The position numbers and the translations under genes are program-made. The notes under the pieces were generated by a model. It ran no database searches and was not told the origin of the DNA. It saw only the letters and a list, made by a program, of their open reading frames with translations. This document shows, piece after piece, positions 20,520-20,786 of a stretch of 20,786 bases of DNA. Every line of letters starts with the position of its first letter. Position 1 is the stretch's first letter. This stretch comes from CAYQVW01 sp964421245 (GTDB taxonomy: Bacteria > Margulisbacteria > WOR-1 > XYC2-FULL-46-14), in the NCBI GenBank assembly GCA_964421245.1, contig CAYQVW010000022.1, positions 1 through 20,786 on the forward strand. The letters run 5' to 3'.

Positions 20520-20684
20520 TTACATAGCATATCGCGATCCGAGACCAATACCACTTGCAGAAGGGACTCTCCTATGCGCCCGCAATTGTCTTTCATGAAC
20601 AGTAGCCAGATCTGAATGAGCTGATCCATTTGTATACCATGCTCCTCCACCTGGATTGCAACTTCGTCGATGGACATTACGCAT
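20520..20684 (-). CDS. Small ORF of 54 residues with a strong ribosome site
   Basis: A 54-codon ORF starting MRNVHRRSCNPGGGAWYTNG and ending GIGLGSRYAM, Gly/Arg/Ser-rich and basic, with no known family recognised. The ATG is preceded by GAGGGGG at about 8 nt, one of the better Shine-Dalgarno sequences in the window, which supports real translation. The next ORF (20154-20507) follows in the same frame after a single TAA. The upstream region holds the hairpin repeat and the 20-bp element that also precedes the unknown gene at 8876. It may be a genuine micropeptide or the N-terminus of an interrupted 176-codon gene. Confidence 0.55.
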   Translation of the reverse strand: MRNVHRRSCNPGGGAWYTNGSAHSDLATVHERQLRAHRRVPSASGIGLGSRYAM

Positions 20685-20707
20685 AAAATTTCCCCCTCAA
20701 TTGTTTA

Positions 20708-20735
20708 GTACGGACAGAACAATGTTCTGCCCTAC
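20708..20735. repeat. Hairpin repeat GTACGG...CCCTAC
   Basis: An imperfect inverted repeat with core stem CAGAAC/GTTCTG (20715-20720 with 20724-20729) and flanks GTA/TAC. The same frame, GTACGG-CAG-stem-CTG-CCC-CTACAT, surrounds the palindrome in the perR 3' end, so both are copies of one dispersed element. Confidence 0.7.
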
Positions 20736-20751
20736 ATATATATCGTTAAAA
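20732..20751. repeat. 20-bp repeat CTACATATATATCGTTAAAA, copy 2
   Basis: Identical to 8879-8898. Here it is fused to the hairpin repeat. On the minus strand it reads into the 54-aa ORF and could contain its promoter, giving a leader of about 45 nt. The remaining 20752-20786 show no gene. Confidence 0.75.
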
Positions 20752-20786
20752 TGAAAGCGAAATTGCAGGTAATTTTGAAAGGAGAG

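Overview
The window looks like a fragment of an AT-rich, strictly anaerobic or microaerobic, diderm bacterium from a poorly sampled lineage. The evidence is a low-GC background, a superoxide-reductase/rubrerythrin detoxification operon with no catalase or SOD, an outer-membrane-type beta-barrel carrying S-layer-homology (SLH) repeats, and AT-rich dispersed repeats of the kind seen in environmental genomes. My best guess is the Margulisbacteria/Saganbacteria (WOR-1) neighbourhood, but this is inference from gene style and not from a database match. The window begins inside the 5' end of a 16S rRNA gene, a typical contig edge.

Layout. 1-240: 5' end of 16S rRNA (minus) with its leader and a near-perfect promoter. 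234-4621 (minus): a four-gene chemosensory operon cheW, six-TM MCP, cheA, CheY-like regulator, with no CheR or CheB. 4677-6766 (minus): PerR-type regulator, 2Fe superoxide reductase, rubredoxin, reverse rubrerythrin and rubrerythrin, packed with abutting or overlapping ends behind a promoter that contains a PerR-box-like palindrome. 6807-7661 (minus): a probably frameshifted gene of unknown function and a short DUF1761-like membrane protein that looks cut off by a dispersed repeat. 7800-9857 (minus): an unrecognised 358-aa protein and a Gfo/Idh/MocA oxidoreductase. 9929-11664 (minus): tRNA-Asp, a thioredoxin-reductase-like flavoprotein and a secreted Ig-like protein. 11731-12939 (plus): DEAD-box helicase. 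13028-15471: a PsbP-like lipoprotein, four tRNA genes (Ser, Ser, Lys, Arg), a heptad-repeat coiled-coil protein, a frameshifted outer-membrane barrel and the remnant of a response regulator. 15473-17194 (minus): PorV-like barrel plus three C-terminal SLH repeats. 17266-20147 (plus): lepA then hemW. 20154-20684 (minus): two in-frame ORFs separated by one stop codon.

How it works together. The redox operon gives an NAD(P)H-fed, rubredoxin-mediated route for reducing superoxide and peroxide, controlled by PerR. The neighbouring chemosensory operon could steer motility or pili, possibly in response to redox, but its input is not visible. A recurrent theme is promoter architecture: many promoters are extended -10 (TGn-TAtaAT) boxes, and several first genes start 5-9 nt after the -10, which implies leaderless mRNAs, while operon-internal genes have Shine-Dalgarno sequences. 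A second theme is that small dispersed repeats have entered genes and changed protein ends (perR C-terminus, SLH-protein signal peptide, hemW linker).
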